Source: Thermoplasmata archaeon (GTDB lineage: Archaea > Thermoplasmatota > Thermoplasmata > Thermoplasmatales > Thermoplasmataceae). From it: a DNA stretch of 5,580 nt. The stretch covers positions 1 through 5,580 of the forward strand of contig JAKBGP010000153.1 in the NCBI GenBank assembly GCA_021833045.1. The letters are read 5' to 3'. This document shows, in pieces, positions 5,473 to 5,580 of this stretch. The position numbers and the translations under genes were made by a program. Below the pieces are notes generated by a model that worked only from the letters and a program-made list of their open reading frames with translations, had not been told where the DNA came from and did not search any database. How positions within the stretch are numbered: position 1 is the stretch's first letter; each line of letters begins with the position of its first letter.

Positions 5473-5580
5473 TTAAATCTTTCCCTTCATCCCTTCTGCC
5501 AGTGATTCTGCAAAATAAGTAATGAAGATATCCGCTCCAGCCCTGAATACCGAAGTGACATATTCATTTATGGCTGATTC
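5473..5580 (-). CDS. hemB: Porphobilinogen synthase (delta-aminolevulinate dehydratase), C-terminal end only
   Basis: Condenses two 5-aminolevulinate molecules into porphobilinogen in tetrapyrrole (heme/siroheme) synthesis. Only the last 35 codons lie in the window, entering from the right edge and ending at TAA. The translation includes the conserved HemB C-terminal block, here VTSVFRAGADIFITYFAESL, matching the family pattern 'sikRAGADiIitYfAkelA', and ends EGMKGKI. The active-site lysines and metal ligands lie in the missing part. The short distance to the M61 gene and shared strand suggest hemB leads or precedes it in an operon. The motif is distinctive enough for a confident family call despite the short fragment. 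Confidence 0.85.
   Translation of the reverse strand, partial: ESAINEYVTSVFRAGADIFITYFAESLAEGMKGKI

Noticed and set aside
5471..5477. TTTAAAT as a separate TATA box for the M61 gene
   Set aside because: It overlaps the hemB stop codon, and its centre is about 34 bases from the ATG rather than the 26-27 seen for the leaderless genes here. The gene also has a Shine-Dalgarno site, so operon read-through from hemB is the simpler reading; it cannot be excluded.
1..5580. CRISPR arrays, transposons, tRNA or rRNA genes, phage genes
   Set aside because: No regularly spaced repeats, transposase motifs, terminal inverted repeats or structured RNA signatures were seen; the window is almost fully occupied by ordinary chromosomal genes.

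Overview
The window looks like chromosomal DNA of a thermoacidophilic archaeon of the Thermoplasmata (Thermoplasma, Ferroplasma, Picrophilus or Cuniculiplasma type); the genus is not resolved. The evidence is an AT-rich sequence with heavy use of AGA/AGG and ATA codons, an archaea-specific HTH regulator family, a class I 3-dehydroquinate dehydratase with a short N-terminus, and TATA-type promoters about 25 nt upstream of start codons that have no Shine-Dalgarno sequence (leaderless mRNAs). Nothing suggests a phage, plasmid, insertion sequence or CRISPR array, and no rRNA or tRNA gene was seen.

Layout, left to right. (1) 1-495, minus: most of aroD, cut by the left edge. (2) 496-681: a divergent control region with a promoter for aroD and one for the next gene, plus small repeats. 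(3) 682-2028, plus: an unrecognised 106-residue protein, then gcvH (lipoyl carrier of the glycine cleavage system), then rlmE/ftsJ (23S rRNA 2'-O-methyltransferase). The last two overlap by ATGA. (4) 2019-3605, minus: an archaeal HTH regulator of the COG1395 type, directly followed (stop and start codons touching) by a protein that looks distantly TraB-like. The TraB-like gene runs convergently into rlmE with a 10-base overlap. (5) 3680-5440, minus: a cytosolic M61-family metallopeptidase with a C-terminal PDZ domain. (6) 5473-5580, minus: the last 35 codons of hemB (porphobilinogen synthase), apparently the upstream partner of the peptidase gene.

The two core-metabolism genes at the edges, aroD and hemB, run off the window and are absent from any list of complete ORFs; they are recovered here by translating to the edges. 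The genes serve different pathways (aromatic amino acids, one-carbon metabolism, rRNA modification, proteolysis, tetrapyrroles), which is normal for compact archaeal genomes. The only pair suggesting a joint function is the HTH regulator with the TraB-like protein.

I see no clear case for a new system. The points most worth a second look are the repeated leaderless promoter arrangement (which decides unusual TTG and GTG starts), the rlmE terminator that lies inside the opposing gene, and the regulator/TraB-like pair.
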